Assembly: GCA_033439685.1 (NCBI GenBank) | Contig: JAUEDM010000001.1 | Span: forward strand, 6,324,001-6,388,000 | Length of the DNA: 64,000 nt | Direction: 5' to 3' | Origin: Apodospora peruviana | Lineage: Eukaryota; Ascomycota; Sordariomycetes; Sordariales; Lasiosphaeriaceae | Shown: piece after piece, positions 24,790 to 36,435 of the stretch | Position numbering within the stretch: position 1 is the stretch's first letter | Layout of the letters: the number at the start of each line of letters is the position of its first letter | Position numbers and translations under genes: made by a program | Notes under the pieces: model-generated | Databases searched by the model: none | What the model was told of the DNA's origin: nothing | Seen by the model: the letters and a program-made list of their open reading frames with translations, nothing else

Positions 24790-25884
24790 TCACTGTCCAA
24801 ACCTACGGATCACTTCCACATACGCCAATTCCTGCGCCGCAGTCTCTGCTGTGCGCTCATCGCCAGCGCCGCCTTCCTGCACAAGCGCATCTAAAAGTCC
24901 CACGACATCATCATGCGCCATGGTCTCAACTCCCTCAACGCTTATCCGGCTCGCCAGCTCCTCGGCCCATGCAGCTGCGACACCTTGCTCTTCTTCACCT
25001 TCGCGAGCAACAAACCCCCCCGTGACAGTAGCAGACGATTCGCCCGCCACGCTGGCCACCGTCTTGCCCTCGAGTCCACACGCCACGATGCGGGCCCAGG
25101 GATTCAGCTGTTCGTCGCGAACCTTGTCCCCAGGCATGTCGACGTTGATAGCGGTACCGAGGGCACTGACATGGCGGCGCAGGTGCACGCCCAGCGCTGC
25201 GATCTTGGCCGGTTGACCACCTGACGCAGCCAACGACTGCTGCACCCACACACCCGGGTCGTCGGTGGTGAAGGCCTGCAGTCCAAACCGTGACTTCAGC
25301 GTGGCGATGGTGGTATCCTCGAGCAGGCGCGAGTAGCACCGCACGGTGAACTGGCGGTGGTAGCGGGAGCGCAGGTCCAGCACCGGCCACAGCACCACCT
25401 GTCCGGGGCCGTGGTACGTTGTCAACCCGCCGCGGGGGGAGTTGACGATGGCCACTGGTAGAGATGCGCTGTCACCACCACCACCGCCGCCGCCGCCACC
25501 GCTGCTGCTGGTACTCCTCGGAGATGCTGATGGGTGGTTTGACCGCATATGGTTATGCAGGGGCGCTTGCAGACGTGCAACCTCGGCGTCGGTGAGAGGA
25601 GCGGTCTGGCGGCGGCCCAGGGTGTAGACTGGCAGTGGAGTGAAGGAGAGCAGCGTTGGAGGAGGCGGCGGCGCGGTCACACCGGGTGGGGGCGGTCGCT
25701 GCTCTCCATCGCCGACGTTGCTGTTGCTGACACCTTCTGCTGCTGCCGAGGCCGATGTCGCGACAGCAGCGTCCTTAAAGTCGAGCTGGCGTCGCCTGAG
25801 CTGTTCCTGGAGGCGGGATGCTAGGCCGTATGGTGGGTATAGGGCCGGTGCGCGGGACGGCAAGTGGATGTGTAAGAGGCGCAT
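24790..25884 (-). CDS. lip2: Lipoyl(octanoyl) transferase, mitochondrial
   Basis: An intronless frame of 364 aa, ATG at 25884. It shows the LipB family motifs in order: RGGLTTYHGPGQ, DPGVWV, KIAALGVHLRRHVSALGTAINVD and PWARIVACGLEGK. The Cys in IVACG and the Lys in KIAALG are the catalytic pair known from LipB. The enzyme moves octanoyl from acyl carrier protein to the lipoyl domains of pyruvate and 2-oxoglutarate dehydrogenase and glycine cleavage H protein; the fungal form acts in mitochondria. A run of nine Gly (25479-25503 region) and Pro-rich segments are low-complexity inserts between the N-terminus and the RGG motif. The C-terminal tail of about 60 residues after the Cys motif is longer than in bacteria. 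Confidence 0.93.
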   Translation of the reverse strand: MRLLHIHLPSRAPALYPPYGLASRLQEQLRRRQLDFKDAAVATSASAAAEGVSNSNVGDGEQRPPPPGVTAPPPPPTLLSFTPLPVYTLGRRQTAPLTDAEVARLQAPLHNHMRSNHPSASPRSTSSSGGGGGGGGGDSASLPVAIVNSPRGGLTTYHGPGQVVLWPVLDLRSRYHRQFTVRCYSRLLEDTTIATLKSRFGLQAFTTDDPGVWVQQSLAASGGQPAKIAALGVHLRRHVSALGTAINVDMPGDKVRDEQLNPWARIVACGLEGKTVASVAGESSATVTGGFVAREGEEEQGVAAAWAEELASRISVEGVETMAHDDVVGLLDALVQEGGAGDERTAETAAQELAYVEVIRRFGQ

Positions 25885-27082
25885 GTTTTTGTTGGGGATG
25901 CACCGTCCGTCACCTCGTCGTGGTCATTTTCTTCCAGATTTTTGCTCTTTCGAAATCTCCCCAGGATCGCGTATTACGTATAGACAGTCGTTGGCTGCTA
26001 TCCGCCGATCCTCTCAAGATAGTGTAACCCGTATGTGATATGTCGATGTAAGAGGTATCCCGAAGGGCGGGTGAGCTGAGGCAAAACTGGGGCTGCCTTA
26101 GTGCACACGCTATTTTGTCAGAGGAAAAGAGACATGATGCCTGCCAGCGGGTATCGAACTCCAGGTCGCCAAGCGGAGAGGTCGGGTAGCGCAGTCGTTT
26201 TTTGCGCGTGGTGGAGAATGAGAGTGGTGTGTGGATCCGACCCAAGAAAAGTCGATTATCGTTTCTTTTTTTCCCTGGTTTGTCCGTTGAGGATGTGCGT
26301 CCCAAATTCCGGCGAGCGCATGATAGTTTCGACCCGAGATCGGGGCGGACCGGTTTTTGATGGGTCACGTCTGACCTTGTCCCTGGGGCGTGCTAAAGAA
26401 GCCCTGGACACTCTCTCCACAGCGGCTAATGCCGTCAAACTTCAGGGGTACGCATTTTCGTTGGCAAATGGCTTGGCATTTGTCCCGAGTATCAAGATGC
26501 ATTTGACATAAAATTTACAAACGTCAATTCACTCCGGGACGTTCTCTCTAGAAAATTTATCTTACGAAAGAGACCAATCTCGTTCTTCACCGTCTGAGAC
26601 GCAATGTTTGGAGCGGTGCGTACCGGTGGGCTTTCCAAGACGTCGCATTGCAATAGTGACGGTGTTTGGTCTCGAACACAGCGAAGGAAAGGAAAGGAGG
26701 TGGACTAAGTCAGGGGGCGTACCAGCTTGATATAAAAGAGAGATATCAAATTTCGGGTTGGAGTTTTGATGCGGTTTCCCGAGAATATATATCTAGATAA
26801 GTCGCAGTACAACCATATAGCCATATCGACAGGCCCTATCTAGGTGACCGTGAATCCCAAAGAAAAACCAAGAAAAACCAAGAAAACATTTAACAGACTC
26901 GAAATCGAGAGACACAAATATCAAGCCATATGCAAAATAAAGGAAGAAATCAATAGTTCTAGTATACATCACCCAGTTCTATGGCCATTTGGTTCCAATC
27001 CCTTATTCTACATCATATAATACAAATACACTTATCTCCAACTACACTACTAGACGACAATTTCCCATATACTTCATGCACA
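25885..27082. other. Intergenic between lip2 and rsm22
   Basis: About 1.2 kb holding the lip2 promoter and the rsm22 3' end. Contains an AAGAAAAACC direct repeat (26860-26886) and a T-arm-like string near 26150 that does not fold into a tRNA. No gene supported. Confidence 0.55.
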
Positions 27083-29803
27083 TCACAATCTTTCTTCGGA
27101 CACGTCAAAATCCTCCTCGCTCCTTCTCTTCTTGCCCTTCTTCCTCCCCGGCTTGTATTTGCTCCCGAAAATAGCCTCCTCCCCTTCCTCCATATCGTCC
27201 ACATACTCCGCCTCGTCCAGCTCCTTGACCAGATCCCGAATATTCGGTTTCCTACCGCCCTTGGTGCGCCTCTCAACCGGCGCCCTGTTACCAGGGAACC
27301 GCTCCTTCCCGGTGGCCATGCCGGGCCGCCGGTCGAGGTCGAACTCGAGGACCCTGCTCTTACTGCCCCTGCCGGCCGCCGCCTGCGCGCGCGCGCGCAC
27401 GCCGCCGTCTGTCAGGTTGGGCGTCAGCTCACCATTCGCGGCGGCAGCGGCGGCGGCCTTGCCGAGCCGGATGGCGCGATGCGTGCGGGTTTTGGCGCCC
27501 AGCGCCCACAGGTCACCCCATTGCGCCTTGCGAGCGTCGTGGTACGCCTGCTTCGAGAACGACTTGGGTACCGTCCAGCGCTCGATGGTGCCGATGGGCG
27601 TGCACAAATCAAAGGTGACGTGGCCGTGGCGCTTGAGCGGCGGCAGCACGTTGCGTGGGAGCGAGAGCGGGTGAGGCGCGGGGCCGTCGGCGCTCTCGTA
27701 TCCGGCAAAAGCCCGATCTGCGGCCTCCTTGCCGGTCAAATACTGAGGAGATGATGCAGAGTCAGCAACCGGCGAGCTGTCCGGAGCCACTGAGGATGCG
27801 GAACCACTTGGGTGAACACCCCTCTGCACCGCTACGTAGCTGAAATCGACGTCATCATGGTTCCGGTTGGTTGCACCAAAAAGCTTCTGCAGGAACGGAG
27901 GGCGAATGAAGCGCTGACTGAAGTGGCAGAAATCCTTGCGGCCGTTGCTGAGCCCGGGTACAAGGTACATGGGACACTTGTGGTGGTTGGTGCACGGGGC
28001 AATGATCATGCCCGGCTCGCGCACACGCTCGGTTTTGGGCTGGATCTCCTCCGGGTGCGGCTGTGGCGTAGGTGGAATAATGAACTCATTGAGCACTCGG
28101 TCGCGTAGATCTGCCACGGCCTCGAATCCTCGCGGGTGGCCCTTCTCCAGGACGATAAGCACTCCGCCCTCGGGAGACAGCATCTCCCAAATGTTGTCGA
28201 GAATAGCCTTGCGCTTGTGGTCGGATTCGAGCGCCATCAACATATGGGAGACGATGATGACATCGAAGACTTTCCGAGGCGCCGGTACCTGACTTCCATA
28301 AAGTAGGCGCTGCGTGTTGCCGGAGTGCACATAGTCGGGCAGCCGGGGGATGAAGGTGGTGTCGTCTAGGAATGTAGAAATGCGATGCCGCAGGTGGTCG
28401 GAACCCACCAGGACGGTCTTCCTGCCGATAGGTTGAGGGCCGGTGACCTCTCCCTTTTCTCGGAGAATATCCCACTCAGCTTGCAAGACCTCTTCCCAGG
28501 CAAGTAAGCCTGCGCCGCCACCTCCAGAATCAAGTATACGCGGACCCGTTCCGTCAGCTCTCGTGAAGAGACCCCGCAGCCAGTCGGAGCCGAGGCGTTT
28601 CCGGACTTCCACCAGAGTGCTCATGACAGAAGCATACACAGGGGGCATGACAGCAGTAAGAAACGTATCGGCATCGATCTCGGACATTCTGTGATGGCTA
28701 GCTTGTAGTCCAATCGCCTTCATAGCAACACCCTGCTTGCGCTTGGGAGTGAAAGGGGATTGCGGTAGGCCAGAACCACCGAAGACCTTCTCCGCAGCCT
28801 CTCGCACATGTGAATGATCGGTTCTGCGCAGGAGAGTGGTGATGGGCTGGACAAAGTTGACCTTGGGAAGATGCACGGTGCTTGGGAAGGTGCCAGACTG
28901 CCCGATGATCGTGTTGGGATGCAACCGGGGCTCGCTGGGATCCCACTCTTCCACGAAGGTTGCGCCCGGCTCACCGTCATCTTCCTCCTCCTCCTCCTCT
29001 TCGAAGGGCTCCTCTTCCTCGATCATATCCTCCTCGTTGATATCCTCAAAAGGCTGAAGACTGGCTACCTCAAAGTCCTTCTGCAGCTTCACGAGCGCAT
29101 CGTACTCGCGCTGGTTGTTGGCGGTAATGTTGAGGTAGTCTAGCTGCGACTCTGTGAGCGGTACCAGATCCTCCGCCGTGTCGATATCGGTTGGTATGCC
29201 TTCAACCGCCGCTTCATCCTCTACCCCATCGGTACCGGGCTCGATTGTGTATTCGACCTCCTCGTAATGGCCATGTTCATTCTCTCTCAGCAGCACGTTT
29301 CTCGGGGTGCTGGCAAGGGCCTCGGCCTCCTCGTTTCGTGCCTGCTCCGGGATCCCGACATCTTCTGGCCGCGTTTCGCGCAACGGTGGTCCATAAAGCC
29401 GTTCGTAGAGCTTATATTCCTCCTCCGTCAGGTAGCCTGTCGGCAAGGTGTGGCCAAAGGTTTGCCTAGCTTGGCGAACAACCGTTTCGGCATCCTCCAC
29501 GACATCTTCTAAATCGTCAAGGATTTCGGAGTCGATGTGCTCATCGTGAGACTGTGTTGGAGGCTTGTTTGGCGTCGAATCTTGAAGGAACACGCGTCTT
29601 GTGGAAGAGAATTGCCTAACTGGGCCAGCTCGGGGGTGGACTGTTAATGCTGTTGAAGTTGCAACAGCTGGGGATCGCGCGCTCGAACGAAGAAACGGTC
29701 GGGATGTTGCGCCGCTGCGTGGCTGCAAAAGAGCGTCGTAAAACCCCAAGACCTGCGCCCTGCATCCAGGGCAGCGATTCTGGATTTTCCCGGCCGAAAT
29801 CAT
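27083..29803 (-). CDS. rsm22: Mitochondrial ribosome assembly methyltransferase-like protein Rsm22
   Basis: An intronless frame of 906 aa, ATG at 29803. The N-terminus is basic and free of acidic residues for about 60 residues, as expected of a mitochondrial import signal (RQFSSTRRVF near residue 65). The Rsm22/METTL17 domain follows: HHRMSEID-type start, DSGGGGAGLLAWEEV (SAM-fold glycine loop), FDVIIVSHMLMAL and LSPEGGVLIVLEKGHPRGFEAV. Near residues 600-632 the CTNHHKCPMYL and KDFCHFSQ motifs supply conserved cysteines that bind a 4Fe-4S cluster in METTL17. A very acidic segment near 250-275 and a basic tail (GRKKGKKRR) are additional. The protein is needed for small mitoribosomal subunit maturation. 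It is longer than the yeast protein (628 aa) mainly because of the N-terminal acidic region and the tail. Confidence 0.94.
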   Translation of the reverse strand: MISAGKIQNRCPGCRAQVLGFYDALLQPRSGATSRPFLRSSARSPAVATSTALTVHPRAGPVRQFSSTRRVFLQDSTPNKPPTQSHDEHIDSEILDDLEDVVEDAETVVRQARQTFGHTLPTGYLTEEEYKLYERLYGPPLRETRPEDVGIPEQARNEEAEALASTPRNVLLRENEHGHYEEVEYTIEPGTDGVEDEAAVEGIPTDIDTAEDLVPLTESQLDYLNITANNQREYDALVKLQKDFEVASLQPFEDINEEDMIEEEEPFEEEEEEEDDGEPGATFVEEWDPSEPRLHPNTIIGQSGTFPSTVHLPKVNFVQPITTLLRRTDHSHVREAAEKVFGGSGLPQSPFTPKRKQGVAMKAIGLQASHHRMSEIDADTFLTAVMPPVYASVMSTLVEVRKRLGSDWLRGLFTRADGTGPRILDSGGGGAGLLAWEEVLQAEWDILREKGEVTGPQPIGRKTVLVGSDHLRHRISTFLDDTTFIPRLPDYVHSGNTQRLLYGSQVPAPRKVFDVIIVSHMLMALESDHKRKAILDNIWEMLSPEGGVLIVLEKGHPRGFEAVADLRDRVLNEFIIPPTPQPHPEEIQPKTERVREPGMIIAPCTNHHKCPMYLVPGLSNGRKDFCHFSQRFIRPPFLQKLFGATNRNHDDVDFSYVAVQRGVHPSGSASSVAPDSSPVADSASSPQYLTGKEAADRAFAGYESADGPAPHPLSLPRNVLPPLKRHGHVTFDLCTPIGTIERWTVPKSFSKQAYHDARKAQWGDLWALGAKTRTHRAIRLGKAAAAAAANGELTPNLTDGGVRARAQAAAGRGSKSRVLEFDLDRRPGMATGKERFPGNRAPVERRTKGGRKPNIRDLVKELDEAEYVDDMEEGEEAIFGSKYKPGRKKGKKRRSEEDFDVSEERL

Positions 29804-30172
29804 CGTCAGAGGTTGGCCGACAAATTTTGGATGGGTGCAAGATCAGGAAGCTCTACCCGAGACGGGTCGCGAAGAGATTTGGGGCTCTGCGCTCGAGCTT
29901 CAACACTAACAATCCAGGGACCCACACGTGACATTCGCCCCCTTATAAATCGCCATGTTCAATTACCCAGATTCCGGAATATCTCTCCGTATATCGATAA
30001 ACAGTGATACGATAGGTACTCAAGGGACGAGTTTCATAAGCATGCTAGCAATGTACACATGAAAATAACAAACAAAAAAAAAGAAAGAAGATTAGACGTT
30101 TGTCGTCGCTGTTGTCCATTAACGCCCTAAACTCCCGCTCCCATTCCAATCACATCCACTTGCCACCCCCTA
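29804..30172. promoter_or_regulatory. rsm22 promoter and thioredoxin 3' region
   Basis: A 369-bp gap between tandem minus-strand genes. It must contain the thioredoxin gene 3' end and the rsm22 promoter. An A-rich run at 30068-30090 is the only notable feature. Confidence 0.45.
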
Positions 30173-30961
30173 TCAACTTCCCAAGTCGGCCAGTGTTTTG
30201 AACGCTGCCGCAGGTCTCTCTCCCGGCCGGGAACCAGGCTTATTAGTACTCGGTGGCGGGTTCTTCTTGTTGTACCGGGAGTCCTCGGCCGACTTGTACG
30301 GGTCGAGCTGCATTCGACAACTATTAGCGCCAACGGTGGCAGAACGCCGAGTTTTGTCTCGAGCACTTACAGAAAATAACGAAACAAAATAGAGCCCAAG
30401 GAACGAAATGATCATGTTGATGAAGTTGTTCAGGTCCCAATTCATCCGCCGGGCCATTGCGCTGCCGGCAGTCGGTCCGGTAACACGGCTACCTCCTAGC
30501 CTCTGCCCTGGGGTGCCAAACACCTGGCCGCCGCTCGGTCCGACGCCCGCAAGCTTGACGGCCTTCTCAACGGCGGCGGAGAGAGCGGGTGGGCTGGCGC
30601 CTTGGATGGTATCGATGACGGAACCGTTGCGCAAGATGAGAAATGTGGGCATCGCGCGGACGCTGTACATTTGCGCCACCTCGGTCTGGCTGTCGACGTC
30701 AATCTTGCAAAAGGCAATCTTCTTCGGCTTGGAGTACTTGGTTGAGAGCGATTCAAATGTGGGCGCGATCATCTTGCAGGGCCCGCACCAGTCGGCGTAG
30801 ACTGTATCGTTTTAAGGCACATATGTCAGCTCAAGATGCACTCTTGCTTCGTCGCTGGTGGACTTGGGGAGAGGGTTCCTACAGTCGGCAACGACAATGC
30901 TGTGGGAGCCGACCACCTGGCGCCATTGCGCCGGAGAGCCGATTTTGATTGTTGCGCTCAT
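30173..30961 (-). CDS. Thioredoxin with C-terminal membrane segment
   Basis: Three exons: 30961-30883, 30801-30371 and 30307-30173, coding for 214 aa. The first intron is 81 nt; the second is only 63 nt, a multiple of three and without stops, so its retention would simply insert 21 residues. The thioredoxin fold (about 1-110) carries the active site FYADWCGPCK (Cys 32 and 35) and the cis-Pro motif AMPTFLIL. After a Gly/Pro-rich linker there is a hydrophobic segment NFINMIISFLGLYFVSLF (about 152-169) and a polar tail of about 44 residues. This suggests a membrane-anchored thioredoxin with the redox domain on one face; which membrane is unknown. It lies head to head with the SPOUT methyltransferase gene, 376 bp apart. 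Confidence 0.9.
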
Positions 30962-31337
30962 GGTTGGATGCCGTCGTGGGGTTGAAGGGTTATTTTCAAG
31001 AGGATGTCACGATCACGATGGTGCTGATGTGGCCAGGTCAATCATTCAGGAAAGCCGGCCAGGTACCTGGTACCTTTTAGCAGCCGATAAGCGATACAGC
31101 GTGATGACGGATGCCCCGCGGCGGGACTCGGAGCCGAGGTTATCGGGTTAGGGTTATACGCACTTGGATTCACTTTCGAGAGAGGTGGGGCTCTCGCTTC
31201 AGTTCAGAGTACGGGCCAAAAACTTCTGCAGCATCGATCGAGCCTAAAAGGTTCTCAGTGAGAGTCCCGAGCAGACACTGATCGATAGCAGCTGCCCAGC
31301 TGCCAACATAGGGATTTCAAGGCAACTTCCCAACATA
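30962..31337. promoter_or_regulatory. Bidirectional promoter region, thioredoxin / SPOUT methyltransferase
   Basis: A 376-bp space between divergent start codons (30961 minus, 31338 plus). Both promoters must lie here. No specific operator recognised. Confidence 0.5.
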
Positions 31338-32647
31338 ATGGCTCCTTCAAATAATGAACATCAGTCCAAAGTAAGTGTAAGTTCTCACAATTGAGGAATG
31401 GCGCATTGGAGAGCGGTGAATATTCCGTGGAAAAGCCATGAATTTCCTGCCAGCTCGACCAAGTCTTGGCATTGATATTCGAAAATTTCAGAATACGAAC
31501 TGCGCTGACCTGATATACAGAGACGGAGAATCGATGGCGAAGATGGTGGCAGAGCTGACACATCGAAGCCTCAAATAACAAGGTTTAAGCCTACGGTTCC
31601 GCGAGACTGGACCATTTCAGTGGCCATCCCGACCAGCATTATCACAGAGTACTTACTCACTTCTCATCCCTCTGTTGCGTGGCCTCGTCAGGACTGAAGC
31701 TGACTATCTGCGCAGTTGTGTGACCCGGGAGCAGAGGACGACCTACGCAGGCCGCATTGCGAGAGCCTGTGCCGTCTTCTCGGTCGATGAGATTGTCATC
31801 TTCGACGACAGCCCGCCAGGCCAGCGTCCCGCAAGTGTTGACCATCATGACTATACCGGAGATACAGATCCAGCCCACTTTCTGGAACACCTCATTACCT
31901 ACCTAGAGACGCCGCCTTTCATGCGCAAGTCTCTGTTTCCGCTGCATCCCAATCTCAGGTCCCAGGGTCTTCTTCCCAGCTTGGACATGCCACACCATCC
32001 GCACAAGGACGAGTGGCTGCCGTACCGGGAGGGCATGACGCTGGAAACCCCACCAAGGGGAGGAAAAGGGTATGTTTTCCTAGTTATCAGACAATTTTGT
32101 AACAAACACATACTAATCCGAGACCAGAACGGTGGTCGATATCGGCATGCCAGGCACCGTCACAATAAACGACTCGATCCCGCCAAAGACCCGTCTAACT
32201 CTCAAGATGCCTCTTGACGAGAACGGCGGAGTACCCGAGCCCGTACACCCGGCGGCTCCCAGAACGGAGGCCGGCTACTTCTGGGGCTTCAGCGTGCGCA
32301 GGGCGTCGACCCTGTCAAGCGTCTTCACCCAGAGCCCGTACGAAGAAGGCTACGATCTGAGCATCGGCACGTCAGAGCGCGGCCTGCCGATCAACAAGGT
32401 CTTCCCCGGCCACAAGGAGGCCGACTTCAAGCATTGCCTGATCGCGTTTGGTGGGCCGCGGGGTCTGGAGTTTGCCTCGATGAATGACCCGGAGTTGGCG
32501 GAGCTCGGTATCCAGGGAGTGCGAACTAGAGAGCTGTTTGACCACTGGGTGAACGCGCTGCCGAACCAGGGCAGCAGGAACATACGGACAGATGAGGCTA
32601 TGCTAATAGCGTTGATGGGGCTTCGCCACCTCTGGGACAGCAGTTGA
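31338..32647 (+). CDS. SPOUT1/C9orf114-type RNA methyltransferase
   Basis: Four exons: 31338-31370, 31521-31648, 31716-32069 and 32128-32647, coding for 344 aa. The introns (150, 67 and 58 nt) are GT-AG. The protein opens MAPSNNEHQSK followed by an RRR basic patch, then ISVAIPTSIIT, YAGRIARACAVFSVDEIVIFDD, VDIGMPGTVTIN (the start of an internal OB-like insert) and a C-terminal knotted SPOUT part with IAFGGPRGLEFA and LPNQGSRNIRTDEAMLIAL. This order and these motifs match the DUF171 / C9orf114 family (human SPOUT1, yeast YGR283C and YMR310C), which bind RNA and are SAM-dependent methyltransferases by fold. The small first exon and basic second exon are typical of fungal members. The exact RNA target in fungi is not known to me. 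Confidence 0.92.
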
Positions 32648-35600
32648 GCTGTTTGGAGGAGATGAACCCCCTTTTCCGCGTCGACAGGATCCGAGATACC
32701 ACGCCGTACCGGCATAGCTGTTGCTGCAGCCTAGACCAATATCTCACCGTTTTATGTACCATTCCCCCAGGTCACTTGATTGTTGTGTTCACCACTTAAC
32801 TCTGGCTCGAACTCCTCGCCGTCGGCAGCTCTTCCCTTCTCTGGAAGTTGGACAATCATCATGTCGGCAATCGACCGCTTTGACATTGTATGTCATCGTC
32901 ACTATGCCCAGAGCCTCATGAAGATTGGGCCGGACCTCGGACTCGCAACGCAGTCATCATCTTTGCCCGGCCTTTGCATGTATGTCAGTCGCAGCTGTAG
33001 CCTTACACCAGGGAGTCCGGTTTGAAGTGCTAGGGATACTCCTCTCGTCGAGTACACGCTCGTGTCTACAATACTGGTGATGCGGACAGTCATTCTCTTT
33101 GCCACACGCCTACCATGCCATGTCATGCCTCTTTGTGGTGGTACCATCCAAACTCCCAAAGTTCGGTCCTCAAGCACCCCGGCAACCACTTCCATTTGGG
33201 TTCGTTGGTCTCCGCTGTCTCTGCATTGCATGATTGGAGTGGAGAGGAATGAAACACACCCAATATGTAGTGTCCTTCCGGCTTGTGACAACCTGGAGCT
33301 ACCTACATATCCTTACCTACCTGATTATGACATGTCTGGTTCCGATCCGTGGACAAGCTTGGTTACCAAGTGTCTGCAGTCAACCAACAGAACGTGATGT
33401 TGTATTTGTCAGTTGGCAGTTGGCCGATCAGCCAGTTTGTATGTAAGTAGGCAAGATATGTAAGGTATCATGCAGCGAAAGAAACCAATTTCTGACATAC
33501 ATCATGTATAACAGAACGCGGTACATATTGACAACGTCTGTGCAGAGCAAGTTTCTGACATTGATCCGCCCCAGGCTCAGGCAAAGCAGAGCAGATAGCA
33601 TTGGTGAGAGAATTGGAGAAACATCGTTCATCCCTCATTTGGTAATCCTGCTTCTTTTCACCTCTCGTATCCAGATCAGTTGAAATCTTGTGCATCATCA
33701 GCGGATTAGGAGCATTACAAACATAAGTCCATACAGTTTGTTGGGAAACTACCGAACCACCTAGGTACCATTGCTGTCTGTGTTGTTGATGTATTACGTG
33801 CATATTGATATGCACGGATTATTTTGATGTTCAGATGTGTCAGATAGATCGAACTGTCGAATGAGAAAAAGCAACGAAACAAATATCGTGCAGCGCTTGA
33901 CCATCAACTGAGCCGCCGCGAGACTTCTCGCCCGGTCGTTTTGCTTTTGCTACTTCTGGACAGTCTCATGACTTCCTTTTGATGCTGTCGTAGTGTGTAC
34001 AGCATAGATTTGATCTTACTCTAGACGACAGAATGCAACACTGAGGAGCTGCAGTGCGTTATCATCAAGAATATCTCGCCTCTCTGCTGGCTGGCCTTCA
34101 GGTAAGAAAGGTACCTGGCTGACGGAACCGAAGTAAGTTACACAGCTTCTCGCTATTGAGATCCGTGCAGCTAAACACGACTTTCCCTTTCTCCTGTCGT
34201 CGTCTCCTGTGCCTTACTTACTTGCCGTGTGAGGGTGGTTGTGAGTGTGCGCGGTACTTGTATGTCGACTTGCCTAAAGCGGATAACAAACAACCCGTCC
34301 GTTTTGGAATCTGTTCTAGAACCTTTTCTTTCTTATGTCTGCCGTCGTGCTGGCAGGCTGCGGTGTTATTTACCAATCCCCAGACCCTTCCAAGTATTGT
34401 AACAGTGCACAACAGACCGCCAGCGGCGGTTGGGGAATCACGGCGTCAAATCCCCATGATCATCTGCCTGCCTTCCCCTCAGAAGAACACGTGGACAGGA
34501 CGAATGCTACCTTTCTTCACTGCGTGGTGTGGAATTCTACGCAGATATGCGGTGTAGGAGTCATCATTACCGAGGCCGATGAGCGGTTCTGTTATCGCCG
34601 TGTGCTGTTGCTTGGCATTTGACTATTTGGTTTGTTGTGCCAAGGGGGAAAGGGGGAGAGAACAGAAGAAAACACAGGTCTCCGTAAGCAAAGGCCATCG
34701 AACAAATAGACAACCTGAAGTTTAGATAGGTTGTTGATAAACCAGTATTAGGGTCATCATATCATGGGATTGAACAACTGGAGACGAATGACCAGTCATT
34801 ACTTCTGAGGCCGGCATGCTCCTGGGCGAGGCGTATATCTGCCTCGAAATATGCGGCGGACGGGTTATCGAAAGGAGAAAGGTTTAGAATGGGGACAAAA
34901 GTCCGGGGTAAGATAGCCAGAAGCAAATGAAGGTGGTTTTTGGTTGATAAGCGGAGAGGAAGGGAAGGGGAAAGGGGCCGAGCTACCGGGTATGTACTAC
35001 GCAGCAGGTGGGATATTACATCAGACTGATATTACATGTAGCATGGGGAAGAAAAGAGGGGTGTGTCAGATGAGGTGGAAATAAAATGAGAAATAAAGAT
35101 AGTGAAAGGAAGGTGAAGGCGTCCTATCCTAGTCGGGAAGATCGATGTCCACTGAAAGGCTGACAGGCCACAGAGAGGAACCAACTGAACATTGGGACAA
35201 GTGAGGTGTGAGATGTGTAAAGTATAAGACTCCATACTCCGAAATAGGTCCTCCGATTCACCCTTGACGGCATGCGGTGAGACGTATGCACATGGCGCCC
35301 TTTGGCAACTTCACGGCACATTCTTAATGTCATCAGCAAAACCTACCTCCGCAGAGTCAAACAGATATCTGGCTTTGTACCTCAACAGTAGAGGTACCCG
35401 ACGGACTTACGAGTCACGAATACATCCCATCCAGCCAGCCAGCCAGCCAGCTGTGCGATGCTATACTGTGCCTGTTGTGGGGGTTTGGGAATGTCGTACC
35501 ACCCCATAACATGGTCGTGTACGGTACCCAACCAATCAAGAACAAAAGAGCCGTGCCAAACTTTTCTTTTTTTTCTTTGTCGTTCTTCCTACCTGCTTCC

Positions 35601-36435
35601 ATCCATCCATTCTTACCACTTATTGTTTATTTTTGGTCCTACCACTAGTTTCTCTTCTTCCTCGCTGACCTGCGTGGGGTGTAATCATGCAAAGTCTTGG
35701 GCCCGCCCCGAATAGTCCGGGTCGGCTCGGCACTGAGATACGAGCCTGGTTCACTTCTTCCTTTCCGTCGCCCGGACCGGACGGGGCGTTCCATGCCGCC
35801 CGCTCTTGCTCTTCCTGCCTTAGCTTCCGGATTGGATGTGCAAGCCACAGCACATTGAAGTATGGGAGCTCCGACGGGCCGTTTCGGCCGTTTCCTATGG
35901 TCCTTCTTTCTCCGGGCTGACTCCTTCGGAGCTTGCTACCTCATCACCTGTTTTCTTGTTTTAGGCTTTGGCTTTCCAAATCCGAGTTTCATATGTACAA
36001 CAATATTAGAACGCTGTTTAACTAATAGCGAGCGGCAGGGTTTCTTTCCTGGAACTCTGCTGCTTGATGTATCATAGGGAATAAGTGTCGGTGGTTGGGT
36101 GTATACACGGATTATTTATTCGCTGAGATTGCCCAATACGGATTACTGAACCTCGGAACGTCTTACCGTATCTGGAGGGACGTAACCCGTACGCAATACA
36201 CGGTAAGATAAGAGAGGCCGCCGAGTGTATCACCAATCACGACTGCTTGCTTACCTTAGTCAGGGCTCAGCTTCCAAAGTGATACCCGAGGACAGCAACA
36301 CTCACCATCTTTCCTTTTTGTTAACAAGATCAACCCGAAGCCTGGTTCATTGTGTTGTTCAACTTGCGTCCATCTTTGGCAAACGGACAAAGAGTCCAGA
36401 GTTCGGCATCAGAGAAAGGCAGAGAGGGTAACAAA
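32648..36435. other. Intergenic, no gene supported
   Basis: About 3.8 kb between the SPOUT gene and the P450. Frames are short (the longest about 130 codons) and lack motifs. Contains TACCTACC islands (33298-33322), a CCAGCCAGCCAG run at 35431-35450 and pyrimidine tracts at 35560-35660. The last few hundred bases should contain the P450 promoter. Confidence 0.5.

Noticed and set aside
26130..26210. tRNA-like string (GGGTATCGAACTCC and TAGCGCAGTCG)
   Set aside because: The T-arm-like and D-arm-like pieces are in inconsistent orientations and no acceptor stem or anticodon arm pairs.
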